DNA of 64,000 nucleotides from Crocodylus rhombifer (lineage: Eukaryota; Chordata; Crocodylia; Crocodylidae): NCBI GenBank assembly GCA_038503035.1, contig JAVSML010025178.1, positions 17,665 to 81,664 on the forward strand. Reading direction: 5' to 3'. A program made the translations under genes and the position numbers. The notes under the pieces were generated by a model, which saw only the letters and a program-made list of their open reading frames with translations, was not told where the DNA came from and ran no database searches. The stretch's first letter is position 1. Every line of letters begins with the position of its first letter. Below are positions 47,851 to 59,959 of this stretch, in pieces.

Positions 47851-48074
47851 CAGTGGTCTCCAAACTTTTTTGATCGCGCACCCGTATCAGTAAAAAATTT
47901 TTGAGCACGCACCCCCAATATGTGTATATTTATATTTGCGCACCCTATCAGTAAAAAAATTTTGAGCAGGCACCCCCAATATATGTATATTTATATAAAT
48001 ATAAATAGAAATTTTAATATTTTCTTCCCACACCCCAATGGATCGTCTTGCGCACCCCCCTTTGGAGACCACTG
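47851..48074. mobile_element. hAT-type MITE, 224 bp, 8-bp target duplication
   Basis: Terminal inverted repeats CAGTGGTCTCCAAA at both ends are flanked by identical 8-bp duplications CTCTAGCT (47,843-47,850 and 48,075-48,082). Inside is a 62-bp tandem duplication (units from 47,876 and 47,938, each starting GCGCACCC). No coding capacity. It is the same family as 62,727-63,038 in opposite orientation. The target site may be an older repeat with worn ends at about 47.6 and 48.3 kb. Confidence 0.9.
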
Positions 48075-49589
48075 CTCTAGCTGATTTGATTAATCGAGCC
48101 TGCTCCGATATGCTGTAATTACAGTGTGTTGGAGCAGCCTCACTGTTCATGTATAGGCACTCTTTAACACCGTAATGCTCAGTCCTTGCTTGTCGCATAA
48201 GTGGTCTACACCAGTGTTTCCATTCTAGTGACCATCTGTACATTTCCACTGGTGCTACAGCACCAATGGCAGATTTGAATGAAATCCCTGTGTAGACATG
48301 CCTTCAGTCTGAACTGGTTCAGTTTTGAGTTTCAAAGTATACAACTTCCATTAACACCCATGAGCACTGAGAACATCACCTCCTAGTGATTCTCAATCTG
48401 ATTAGACTCAAGGCACTGTCTGAAAATGCCACCTCTTTGACCTGACTCAATTTTTGACTACGGTAAAATAATAAGAGTAATTCTTCTGTTGCAAAGAACT
48501 TAGAAAGACCCTACCAGGGCAGAATGTTTTTGACACTACGGATTCCTATTTGAAATCTCTGGGTGGATCTCATGAATTATGTGTAGGTGTTTGCACACTT
48601 AACATTGCTAACTTTATGTGGCACCCTGCGGCCTAGAAAGCATCTTATGGCACTCCAGCATAATGCAACACCCTGGTTTAGGATCACTGTCTGAGGGTGT
48701 GCTTTAGGAATCATACTTATCTCCTGTCCTCTCTGTTTGCCTGTAAAAGACCATGCTGTGGAAACAACAACAACATACTATATGCCACAGAATCTGTTTT
48801 TTGCTTTATGCTTGCTTTACTTTTCACTGTGTTCTTTGTGGTTTGCATAATATGATCTGTTACCAATATACCTCATTGTTAATTGCTATTCTCTTGACTT
48901 GTTCACAGCTATCTAACCATACACGTAACATATTCTTTCCTCAGACCCTTCACTCACTCAGCATTTTCTTACACCCTAACCCTTCACATTCTCTTATAGT
49001 GTATGAAATGACCGCCACAGCGATGGCTCCTCTGAATCATACCTACTCCAAAGGAATGAAAACAGGAGCGCTGAACATTCTGAATTTAAGTTTCTTTTCT
49101 GAAGAATTATCAAACCAGTGAGAACTTACGAGAAGTTAACTTAACTTTTAGGATGACTGAATCTCCTTCATATGGCAACACATTACCTCCTCCTAAGATG
49201 CACTGAAGCCTAAGGCCAAAAACATATCCCACATAGAAAACTCAAGGGAACATCATTCCTCCAAAATATTTGAGACGGAAAGGGGAGATCATTCTTGTTA
49301 ACGTGGGTCCAATGTAGACCAAGGCATTTGAGAGATTAGCATATTATCACATATTTCAGTAAGTGCCTCCATCCCTTTCCTCTAGTACATGCCTCTGAAG
49401 GACCCATAGAGCCAAGTTCATGACACTCGCCAGTCTGCAAGCCATAGATGGCCAATTTGTATCTACTTGCTAAAAGGGGAAGAAATTTTCAAAGCAAGGA
49501 TTTCTTAAGGTGGTATCTTTTTTTGGAGCAGCTGCATAACTGGGATAAAGTTAGACACATTTTCAAATGCAAGCATGCTTCAGGCCCTG

Positions 49590-49710
49590 AAGAAAGCATC
49601 TGAAAGCTTATATAACTTTACCCCAACTATGTAGTTGATCTGATAAAAGATATCACCCTAAGAAATCCTAGCCTTGCATAATTCCTGGACTATTATGGCT
49701 ACAACACTTT
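49590..49710 (-). mobile_element. Fragment of a dispersed retroelement tail
   Basis: On the minus strand it contains ATCTTTTATCAGATCAACTA, then ATAGTTGGGGTAAAG and AGCTTTCAGATGC. The motif TCTTTTAT-AGA-CAACTA-AGTTGG recurs at 59,914-59,941, so a dispersed reptilian element tail is likely. I cannot name the family. Confidence 0.45.
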
Positions 49711-50361
49711 AACACTACCACAACCTTTCAGGTAATCCTTGATAGGAGTGTAGCATTTGGAATGAGTGTAATAGCTTGTTCAATTTTCAGAGTTATTATG
49801 GCCTTCACAGTCAACTCTAATATAATTTCTTACAGAGACAGCATTACTGGTGTTATGTTCACCTTCTTAAGGTGTCAGATTGCCTTCATTCTGAGACCAG
49901 GCTGCGATACTTTTTCAGCTTTTTTCCAGCGGAACACTACATATTGTCAAATAGCAGGCCAGCAACACTGATGATTAGTGCTGCCATGGCTTCCTTATGT
50001 ATGGCCATGGTTGGTTGTCTGCAATGGTATGCCATGGTATGGTTATTCTTTCCAAATAAATTTTGGTTTCACCATCTCCTAGCACTAGTGGCTGCCTGTG
50101 TTTATACCAAGGGATGAAGGCATCAATCAGCTTTTCGTGGCAAGCCAAACATGCTGTTGTACCATCATCAGCCATCCTGTTGTATTCAGTCTACTCTCCC
50201 CTGGAGAGGATCTGGTATCTGCCAATGACATTATGGATCATTTCACTGATAAGCCACATAATCTGTACACATCGGGCACATCTCCATTCTAGATAAATGT
50301 TTTACACTTGCTTGTTGTAACCGTTGAATCCAAGGTGCTGCTGCTGATAATTATTCCCTTT

Positions 50362-50827
50362 GGGTGCATCTACATGTGCACTTTAGTATGGAGTTGACTA
50401 ATTAGTTTCACAGTAAAGCATCACTGTCTACCCCTATTAGGGTGCAGTAAATTAATTAACTCCTCCATAGGATAATACTGTCTGGGACAAGAACTATCCT
50501 ACAGAACAGTAATTTACACCACTACAATGCATGTATACATGGCAACCAGGGCTGGCTAGGGTATGAGCGTGCTACCCTTGGCAGGCTGTCTGCCGGTTAG
50601 CTCTGCACTGTAGCCCCCTTGTGCCTCAGCCATCCCCTCCACTGCCCAACTCTGTCACCCGTAGCCTGGAGCTGCCCCCCCAGGTCTCCTGCCAACCTGG
50701 GGCTGCTCCACCCCAGCTCAGAGTGCTGTGATATCAGGTGCACATGCATACACTGCATCCAGGAGCAGCTGACTCCAGTGTGAACTGTGCTGGAGTCTAT
50801 GGATTAAATGCTTGTGTAGAAGTACCC
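50362..50827. mobile_element. Possible DNA transposon (MITE) with 19-bp inverted ends
   Basis: The left end GGGTGCATCTACATGTGCA pairs with the reverse complement of the right end, GGGTACTTCTACACAAGCA (14 of 19 match). There is no frame and no clear target duplication. The interior from 50,560 is GC-richer. Confidence 0.5.
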
Positions 50828-52224
50828 ATTCAATATATAGTGCTTGAGTGCGAAACCAAATACTGAAAGAAAGCTCTTATAAGCATTTCCTCTGTCTGAT
50901 CTTTGATCTATGTCTCTGTTAAAGACAAGGGAACATTACAAGGATAACAAGGAATTATTGGCATATGGATTAGCAGATTAAAAAAGGAATGGGTACCATT
51001 GGGTGTTCAGTGCTTTAAAATTGTGCCACTGACTCAGGAACCAAATATGGTTAAATTCAGGTTCCTGGTTATTTTAAGATCTTACCCATCAACTCTAAAT
51101 TTCCCTGAGGTAAATATAAATGGTTGGTCATCTGGTTATCCAAGAACTAGTTCAATAGATTTGAAACATCTCTGTACAAAGAGGCACCACTAGCTTCCCT
51201 AGTATACTTGCCATCACTGCAATACATCATTTAACAGTTGATAGCACTATTCACAGTAGGGCCTTGGGTTCAAACCTCACTTTCAGATTTCCTGCTACTC
51301 AGTGGAAGCCACAAACCCAGCTCGTAGTGCATGGGAAGACTTAGATGCCAAATATCAGGATCCAGAGAAGTCAGCAGATTGGGTGGAGGTACCCAAACAA
51401 GACAGAAATACCAGGGAGGGGGTTGTGGACTAAGATCTTCCTCTACATAGAGTGTTCTGTACCTAAATCCAGTTTGGATGGAGGCACCTCCCTCCAAAAT
51501 TCACATCGGGGAACCAGCTCCTGTACGTAGGTGCCTGAGTCTGATCAGTCCTCTCTTGCAAAAATATGGAGAAGGCAATGGTGCCACTCCCTCTTTACTG
51601 TCTCTAGGCCACTGATAAGAGCACTTACCTGGGATGAAGACTTCGGCTCTCTTCTCTGCCTCACTGGATCAGAACCACAGTGTCCCTCATCCCAGAGGAG
51701 TGCTTAACCCGCCGGCTAGAGTACGAGGGGGAAGGGCCTCACCACCCCCAGTTATCTTTTGCGTGGGCCAAGGCAGGCACCTGCCAGATCAGGCCTCACT
51801 TGGTAAGACAGGTGGGGAAGTATCTATTGTGTAAATCCTGCTGGGGCTTAGGTGGGACAAAGCTGCCAGACACCTTAGTACTGTAAAGACAGAGGATTGC
51901 AGATGCTTAGTGGGAGAAATCTAGGTACCTGGAGACACTTCTGGAGGGAACCATAGTGCCTAGGGAATGTAGGCATCTCTAGGGTTAGGTACATGTCAAT
52001 TTGGGATGCCTAACGTATCAGTAGGTGCCTCAGTCCTTGTGAATCCATCTTGAAGAGGCTGCCTTCTGTACTTTACGAAACTGCTGTTTATATTTCCTCC
52101 TGTAATGTAGTGTTCACCTGTTTTGCTTCAGAGCTTCTACTAATTTAACGAAGGAAGGGGAAAAAGCACACCCTCCTTTTAAACTTAATGCCCAGTATTA
52201 GCTACCAGTAATTAATCTTTATAG

Positions 52225-52400
52225 CTGTGTACGAGCTGGGGTGAGTTATTACAGGTCATTATACTCACATTATAAATATGTAAGCAGAGATGCCGAGAGG
52301 TAAAGTAACTTGCCTGAGGCCATAGAGTGAGTCAGTAGCAGAGTCAGAATTAGATCCCAGGTGTTCCTAAGCTACAACTTTATATTCTGTTTTCAACTGG
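52225..52400 (+). mobile_element. MIR-like ancient SINE
   Basis: Contains GAGAGGTAAAGTAACTTGCC, GAGGCCATAGAGTGAGTCAG and AGCAGAGTCAGAATTAGATC followed by CCAGGTG, parallel to the MIR core (gag-aggttaagtaacttgccc ... aacccagg). Confidence 0.7.
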
Positions 52401-54516
52401 TTGTTAGTGTTGGAAATAAGTACAGAGAAGCAAGGAGGGAGGGACTTGACATGACACAATGGATTAGCAAAGATAGTATTAAGAAACATGGCTGCAATAA
52501 ACATGGAAGTAGTTGAGGCTGTTATAAACATAGTGCAGAGCCTTCTTTTAGAGGCAGCATCTGATATAGTAGCAGGTACCTTATGCAGGATTGAGTGTTA
52601 TTATTTACATAGCACTATGAGTATCCAGGGTGCTGTAGAGGTGCAGGTGTTCAAATTCCCCAGTGGTAGGGTCCATGTAAGTACAGGACAAATACATAGA
52701 GATGTGTCACATCCTGGCCCCAAGAAACTCACGAGTCCAGCACAGTGAGTAGGTGCTGGACAGTTCAAGGTAATATGGGCAGAGGGCACATACTGGGCAA
52801 CAGAGTGGGTGATGAGCACTGGTGCAGGAATGCCATGTGTGATGGTGGCTGTCTTGTGTCAGGCTTTGATTGTACTCCAAACAGTATGACAGGCAGATTA
52901 GTCATGGGATTGCAGCCTCTGGAACGTTCCTGGGACAGGTGAATTGTGTCATGCTGCTAATGTATCTAGAAGGCTTCATGTGACAACTGTCCTGTGCTGT
53001 GTGACGGGAGCCCTGTGTCGTGTTGCCTACTCTATACTGCTGATAATAGCTTTGTGGGGTAGTGTAAGAGCATGTGCCAGGCACAGGCAGGCATCCTTTC
53101 AGAGACTGAGCACCACCAGAGGTGGCCATAGACGGGCTCAACAGCAACCATCAACAGGGACAGATAGATCCACTTGCCCTGGGCTGTTGGTCACAGTCTA
53201 GAATTATATTCAGCCAAACTCTGCCTTCAGATACCATCAGGGCAACAGCCCAGAAATACTTGAAAGTGCAATTCAGCCTTTCCTGCCAACTCCAGCTACC
53301 CTTCAGTAAGAAGAGGCTGCAGTGGCCCACAGCATGGATAGACATACCTGCCTCAGATCTATTCGCTAATGCTCTGCCTCACTTGTTTCTCAGCCTTTTC
53401 AGGGTAGCGATCCCTTAGTTGAACTTAACATTTTTTGCAATCTCCTTACGCTTACTATAAAAGGAAGAGTAAATTGTGTATCAATAGCAACACTTATAAA
53501 GGTGCCTAATTTCTATGTGTGTGTGCTTTGAGAGGCTGAGGAAGGACCCTTATATTTGAAGAGGAAGGGTGTGTGGGGAGGAGGCAAGCAAATTTTTCTT
53601 TGCTTTGGCTTGTAATTTCAAGGCCTCTCATCCCACCAATTGCTTCTGACCCCCAGGGGATGATGACTCACTGCTTTCAAAATGCTGATCTGTGGAGCCA
53701 AAGCAATGTGCTTTAAAGCACACGGGCTTATTTTAAAAAGTAACTGGGAAAGGTGAACTTCAAAGCTTCAGTTAGTATATTTTAAAATGCACTGATGGTT
53801 CCAGATCACTGACAGTGTGTGGGGTAAAAGTGTTGTGTCCTTTTTCTCTCATTGTGCATGAGTGAGCAGATATTCCTTTGGAGAAGGGTATCAAACTCCC
53901 CTTGCCCCCAGGCCAGATCCAAACCATGGGACTCCTCACAAGCTGGATCTAGATGTGGCAATGGGAGCAGCCACAGGAGTTGGCGCCACCATCTCTCCTT
54001 CCCTTGGCACTGACATGCATCCCCTTTGTACCCTGAATTTTATCAGCAGGTCCTGACCCCAACTTGCCCAGCCCTCCTGGAGATGCCATGGGCAAGACAA
54101 CATGGCTCCATAGGGCAGATCCAGCCTGTGAGCCATACCTTTTGCACCTCTGCCTTTGAGTATTTTCCTCACTTTTCCTTCCTGGTGACATCCTATAGCT
54201 ACTGCAAGAGCAACTCAGCTCTCAAAAACACAACATCCACCCCACCTTAGCCCAAAATGCAGATATATGACCTCAGATTATGGAGCGTGCCTCTAAACCA
54301 AGTGCTCTGGAGTCCCCCCTTCTGTCCAATTGCTTCAGTTAACGTCTCTCCTGATGCACTACTCTATTTCCTACTACGTGCTACCTAACTATATTACCTT
54401 GAAGTGTCTTATACCCACTTACACAGCTAGTCTCTAAGCTTTTCAGGGCCAGGATCTGACTCACTCTCCATGTATTTGTTCTCTACTTACATGGCTCATT
54501 GTGGAATGTGAACAAC

Positions 54517-56823
54517 ATTTGCACAGCCCCACCAGGGGATACACCTTATTGGACCTAGTGCTGGCCACGGGTGATGACTTGGTGAGGGGGCTGCGGGTGC
54601 TTGACCACCTGGACAACAGCAATCATCGCCTGCTGAAATTCACCATCCAGCGCAAGGTGGCAAAGGCCTGCAGTAAGGCAGCAGCCCTAGATTTCAGGAG
54701 GGCAAACTTCAACGAGCTAAGGAGGATAGTTAGGGAAGTGCTGAGGTCCCAGAGGGGAGGGGAGCCAGGTGTCCAAGGAGAGTGGTCGCTCCTTAAGGAG
54801 ACAATCCTCCAAGCCCAAAGGAAGGTAATCCCAATGAGGATCAAAGGGAGCAGGAGAGCATCTGGGAATGTCTCCTTGCTAAAAGGATGGCGTACACCCA
54901 ATGGAAAGAAGGGGACATTACCAGGGATGCCTGTACTGCAGTCGCTCGGGGATGTAGGGGGGCGGTCAGGAAGGCCAAGGCAGAGATGGAATTAGGGCTA
55001 GCTTCCCAGATTAAGGACAATAAGAAGTCCTTCTTTAAATACATAGGGGGTACAAAGAAGGTTCCGGGTAATGTGGGGCCCCTGCAGGACACGTTGGGAA
55101 ATTTGGTGGTCACGCCAGACGACAAAGCTAACATGTTTAACAATTTCTTTGCCTCCGTCTTCCTAAGTAGGGACCGAACAGTCACCTACCTCCCTGCTGG
55201 GCCCCCCTCGGGCCCCAGGGGAGGCACACCTGGGCCAAGGGTTAGTGAGGAACTAGTTAGGGAACTTCTGGAGGGACTGGACGTATTCAAGTCAGCCGGT
55301 CCAGATGATCTCCACCCTAGAGTTCTAAAGGAATTGGCCGAGGTCATTGCAGGACCTGGCACGGCTTTACGAGCACTCGTGGTGCTCTGGTGTGGTGCCG
55401 GAGGACTGGAAGAGGGCCAACGTGGTTCCCATCTTCAAACAGGGGAAGAAGGAGGACCCGGGAAATTACAGGCCAGTTAGTCTTACCTCAATCCTAGGCA
55501 AGCTGTTTGAGAAAATTATTCTGGCACACATCCACGAGGGGCCAGCTGGGGACTGCATGCTTAGGGGCAACCAACACGGGTTCATCAGTGGCAGGTCCTG
55601 TCAGACCAACCTGGTGGCCTTTTACGATCAGATCACCAGATCACTAGATGCAGGGGTAGCTGTGGACATAGTCTTCCTAGACTTCCAGAAGGCTTTCGAC
55701 ACTGTCTCGCACCCCGTTCTCATTAAGAAACTGGGGGACTGTCGTGTCGACACCCGCACAGTCAAATGGGTCACCAACTGGCTGGAGGGCCGTACGTACC
55801 CAGAGGGTGGTGGTGGATGGGTCCTTCTCAACCTGGAGGGACGTGGGCAGTGGGGCTCCGCAGGGCTTGGTCCTCGGGCCTGCACTGTTCAGCATCTTCA
55901 TCAGTGACTTGGACGAGGGGGTAAAAAGCACCCTGTTCAAATTTACTGATGACACTAAGATGTGGGGGGATGTGGGCAAGCTAGAAGGAAGCAACGGACT
56001 ACAATCGGAACTAGACAGGTTACAAGGGTGGGTGGACAAGAATAGGATGGGATTCAACACAGACAAGTGCAAAGTGATGCACCTGGGGAGGAACAACCGG
56101 CACCATACCTACAGGTTGGGGAACTCCCCTCTTGTCAGCACAGAGGTGGAAAAGGATCTTGGAGTCATCATTGACTCCAAGATGAACATGGGCCGGCAGT
56201 GTGGGGAGGCGGTCAGGAAGGCCAACCATACCTTGTCATGCATCCACAGATGCATCTTGAGCAGGTCCAAGGAGGTGATTCTCCCCCTCTATGTGGCACT
56301 GGTTAGGCCGCAGTTGGAGTACTGCATCCAGTTCTGGGCGCCGCACTTAAGAGGGATGTCGACAGCATGGAGAGGGTCCAGAGGAGGCCACTCGCGTGAT
56401 CAGGGGACAGCAGAGCAGGCCCTATGAGGAGAGGCTACAGGACCTGACCCTGTTCAGCCTCCACAAGAGAAGGCTAAGGGGGGATCTAGTGGCCTGTTAT
56501 AAACTAGTCAGAGGGGATCAGCAGGCATTGGGGGAGTCCCTGTTCCCCTGAGCACTGCCAGGAGTGACCAGGAATAATGGTCACAAGCTGGCGGAGGGTA
56601 GATTTAGGCTGGATATCAGGAGGCGCTACTTCACGGTCAGGGCGGCTAGGATCTGGAACCAACTTCCAAGAGAAGTGGTGCAGGCTCCTACCCTGGGGGG
56701 TTTTAAGAGGAGGTTAGATGAACACCTTGCTGGGGTCATTTGACCCCAGTACTCTTTCCTGCCATGGCAGGGGGTCAGACTAGATGATCTACTCAGGTCC
56801 CTTCCGACCCTAGAAACTATGAA
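54517..56823 (+). mobile_element. CR1 LINE, 5'-truncated (copy B)
   Basis: Starts at CACAGCCCCACCAGGGG (ORF2 segment SPTRGYTLLDLVLATGDDL). It runs through the linker (KKSFFKYIGG, FNNFFASVF), reverse transcriptase (NYRPVSLTSILGKLFEKIIL, DIVFLDFQKAFDTVSHPVL), thumb region and 3'UTR to the GAAACTAT tail. The catalytic motif reads FTDD instead of FADD (about 55,942). It lacks about 25 bp present in copy A near 54,860 and has at least three frame changes, so it is inactive. Confidence 0.93.
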
Positions 56824-56847
56824 ACTTTGTAAACCCCCCTGGCTGCT

Positions 56848-57107
56848 TATAGAATCAGAGGCTGGAAGGGACCTTAAGAGTTATTTAGTTCAACTCCCTG
56901 AACAGAGGCAGGATGTGACATTCCTAAATCACCCTGGACAGATTCTTTTCAAGACTCTTCTTAAAATCCACTGGGGAAGGAAAGTTCACAGCTTCCCCAG
57001 CAGCTTGTTCCATTGTCCTACAGCCCAACAGCTGGAAAGTTTTTCTCAGCTTTGATCTAAATCTGTTTTGCTGCAATTTCAACCTGTCCTGTCCTTTACA
57101 GGGCGAA
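56848..57107 (-). mobile_element. CR1 LINE 3'-end fragment
   Basis: The plus strand shows TATAGAATCAGAGGCTGGAA, then GGGACCTTAAGAGTTATTTA, the reverse complement of a CR1 3' end, starting 25 bp after copy B's tail. The two CR1s are tail to tail. Confidence 0.75.
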
Positions 57108-58230
57108 GGAAGTGTTGCTTTCCTTCTTTATGGCAGCCCTCCTTCCTCTCTTTTTCTCCTTCCTTCGTACCACCTGCACTAGAACCCCTTTATCTTCATC
57201 ACCTGCCTCTGTGCTACCCCTAGCATCTCAACATCCTTCTTCAAATGCAAAACCTGTCACCAGACACAGTTTCAGAGAAAGGCAATACAAAACTCGGATA
57301 CCTCACCAGTTGGCAATAGCATACTCAGGTTGACCAGAAAGATCTTTGTGCCTGAAAAGAGAAGAAAGGAATGACCTTTCCCAGCACTGAGTTTGGATTA
57401 TCCCAGATGATCAGCAGCTTTTCCTGTCAGGAAGTGGTTTACAATATGCTGTGTGTGAGAAACTTCGCTGACGGATGGTTTGCCATACACAGAAGATTAA
57501 TGTTCTCTCATTTGGTTCACGTGCAAAAGTGCCTTGATAATTTCTGAACCCTCACCAGACATTTCACTTGATCTGGCCAAACCTCCCTCTTCTCACCCCC
57601 TGGAAGAGACGCTGCTATAGATCAGGGTGGACTAGCCTACCAGAACCACAGAGGGGCTCCTAGTGAACAGCCAGGCTCAGCTGGGGAAGGCTAGGAAAGG
57701 CTAAGGCTCCCTTTCCTGCAGAGGAAGAATCCTTGCACTTTGAATAGTACCATTCAATCACACCCATCAGCTGCAGAGCCCAAATCATGAATAACAGGAT
57801 TTTTTTTAATAACCTCGCATCACACTCACACTTATCTCACCCTGAAGGCCGTACAAACATGAGTTTCCTCAGTGAGACTCAAAGTCAGTCAGTTATCTTT
57901 GCTGCTGGACAGAAACCCACAACTTTCCTTCCACCCAGCCCACAGCATGTTTTGCAACAGCACAGCTGGGGCATCCCTGCAACCATTCTGATGAAGTATG
58001 ATTTCTGCTGAGGGCTACTGCCGAGAATGAAGCATTTATAGCACAAGGTTTGCTTTGCTCTTTCCTGGCCTGTGCTTCCTTCCAAGGTAATTCAACAAGC
58101 CATTTCTTTCCCTTTGACAACCATCACCATGAAAGATGAATTATTCTCTCTGGCTAAAAAAAAGATTCCAGCAGAGCAGGGGAATTCAGATATAGTGACT
58201 GTGCCCCAAAACCATCTGAAACATTAGGCA

Positions 58231-58929
58231 ACACAGAATGATAGAAAATGAGGGTTGGAAGTGATCTCAGGGGGTCATCTAGTTCAACCCACTACTCTAA
58301 GCAAGACCATCCCCACATATATTATCTGAGCCAAGGCTTTATCTACCCAGGTTTTAAAAACTTCTAAGCATGGAGATTCCACCACCTTTCTGGGTAGCCT
58401 GTCCCAGCACTTTACTACCCTCCTAGTGACAAAGTTTGCCTTAATATCTAACCTAAACTTCCCTTGATGCAACTTGAGTCCATTGCTCCTTGTTCTGTCA
58501 TCAGCACCACCACTGAGAACAGTCCAGCTCCATCCTCTTCAAACCCCCCCTTCAGGTAGTTGAAGGCTGCTATTAAACCTACCTTCAGTCTTTTCTTCTC
58601 TAAATAAACCCAATTCCTTCCCCTTATCATCAGAAGTGATGTGCTCCAGCCCCCCAGTTATTTTTGCTGCCCTCTGCTGGGCTCTCTGCAATTTGTCTGA
58701 ATCCTTTCTAAAGTGCAGGGCCCAAAACTGGACACAGGACTCCAGATGTCGCCTCACCAGGGCTGAACAGCAGGGAATGATTGCTTCCCTTGATTTGCTG
58801 GCAACGTGACTACTAATGCAGCCCAGCAGGCTGTTAGCCTTCTTGGCTCATATACAGCTAATCAGCTTATTGTCCACTGTAACCCCCAGGTCCTTTTCTA
58901 CAGAGCTCCTGCCCAGCCACTCGGTCTCC
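58231..58929 (-). mobile_element. CR1 LINE 3' portion, 5'-truncated
   Basis: A minus-strand CR1 running from the 3' terminus (plus strand AATGAGGGTTGGAAGTG-like text) through the 3'UTR (AAACTTCTAAGCATGGAGAT, TTGCTCCTTGTTCTGTCATC) into the C-terminal ORF2 region (minus-strand CVQFWALHFRKDSDKLQRAQ). It ends abruptly after TCGGTCTCC at 58,929, where unrelated sequence begins. The frame is broken. Confidence 0.85.
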
Positions 58930-59945
58930 ATAACCGCAGTTACAGCCGGGCTCTGCAGCCAGGGCTATGGGGACAGGTTTGCACCCAGGCAGGGAGAGGG
59001 GAGCTCCTTTTCTCTCCTGCCAGGTCCCTCTGCCCTGTCCTTCACCCCTGGACGAAGTCCTGCCATAGCCCTGTCACCCCTGAGTGGCGCTGCCCACAGC
59101 GCCCCTGGGGCCGGCACCAGCAGTGGTTTTAGACTGTCACCATCCACAAACCCTCAAACCAATCCCCCCCGCATTAGAAATACACACACACGGATCTTTG
59201 AGAATCAGCGCCAAGCCCTCACCGATGCCCGGGCTCACAAGCGGAAGACGTACGCCCCGCTGGCCAACACCCTGAGGAGCCGCAGCTACGATGTGACGGT
59301 GGACGCACTCATCATGGGGACGCTCGGAGCCTGGGACCGCAGCAATGAGAGCGTCCTCCGCGCCTGCCGCGTCTCCCGCCGCTACGCCAAGCTGATGCGC
59401 TGCCTCATGGTGTCCGACACCATCCGCTGGTCCTGCGACATCTACATGGAGCACATCACAGGCCACCGCCAGTATACCGACCCCTCCAGACAAGCCACCG
59501 CCAAACTGGACCCGGAGGGCACCGCCACCTGAACTGCCTCCCTGCTTCGCTTCGCGTCGAGGATTTCTCCGCCACGGACGATCCTGCGCCACCTGAAGAG
59601 GACCCCCGCGATCAGACTTTATGGACTGAAACGCTTTGTCTGAGCCACTTCCTCCAACATTGCGGACTACTGTAACAGGTTTGTGTGTATCTATCTCCTT
59701 TCCCTCTCAGCCTTGCAAACTCCCCCTCCCCTTCCGCCTTCCCACATCCCCCCACCCCCGGGCTTAGTTGGCTAACATTGTATCGCTTGTACCTTGTGGC
59801 ATTCCCCTCCTCCCTCGATTTAGTCCCTCGCTCGGGCGCTTTGTATTTCCATCTCAGCTTTGTCATCTTTTTTCTGGATTCCCCATCCGAAACACCTACT
59901 AATAAAAGTCAATCTTTTATTAGACCAACTAGACAGTTGGAAAAA
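58930..59945 (+). mobile_element. 5'-truncated LINE insertion (pseudogene above plus 3'UTR)
   Basis: Sequence after the CR1 breakpoint at 58,929 runs through the fossil frame, then a C/T-rich 3'UTR of about 400 bp. It reaches a structured end: CTAATAAAAG-TCAAT-CTTTTATTAG (59,899-59,923) and CCAACT-AGAC-AGTTGG (59,926-59,941). No poly(A) tail was seen. Limits are approximate, and the 58,930-59,100 part may be unrelated. Confidence 0.45.
59100..59532 (+). pseudogene. C-terminal fossil of a non-LTR retrotransposon polyprotein (R2/NeSL-like, tentative)
   Basis: An open frame ends at TGA 59,530-59,532 with a conserved-looking tail: HTRIFENQRQALTDARAHKR, KTYAPLANTLRSRSYDVTVD, ALIMGTLGAWDRSNESVLRA, and MVSDTIRWSCDIYMEHITGH. 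From memory, text of the type G-LGSWD...VSDTIRWSRDIYxEHxTGxRQ ends the polyprotein of restriction-like-endonuclease LINEs in reptiles, after reverse transcriptase. No reverse transcriptase remains upstream, as expected for 5' truncation. The last 120 or so codons are intact. The family call rests on recollection. Confidence 0.55.
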
Positions 59946-59959
59946 TTGTTCTTTGCAAG

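Larger units (their letters stand above)
41860..58230. other. Gene-poor intergenic stretch upstream of RAB7A
   Basis: No splice-paired exon, domain or RNA gene was recognised. It contains the separately listed SINE remnants, MITEs and CR1s. The subregions 43.1-44.4, 45.0-46.2, 46.4-47.8, 48.3-49.5, 50.9-52.2 and 57.1-58.2 kb show nothing I can name. The 42.35-42.52 kb segment (AGTCTCCAGGGATTA ... AATCTCCAGGAGACT) looks like a diverged palindromic repeat. Confidence 0.6.

Noticed and set aside
59137..59592. 151-codon minus-strand frame over the LINE fossil
   Set aside because: The plus strand carries the retrotransposon-like protein ending at a natural stop; the minus frame is its GC-rich shadow.
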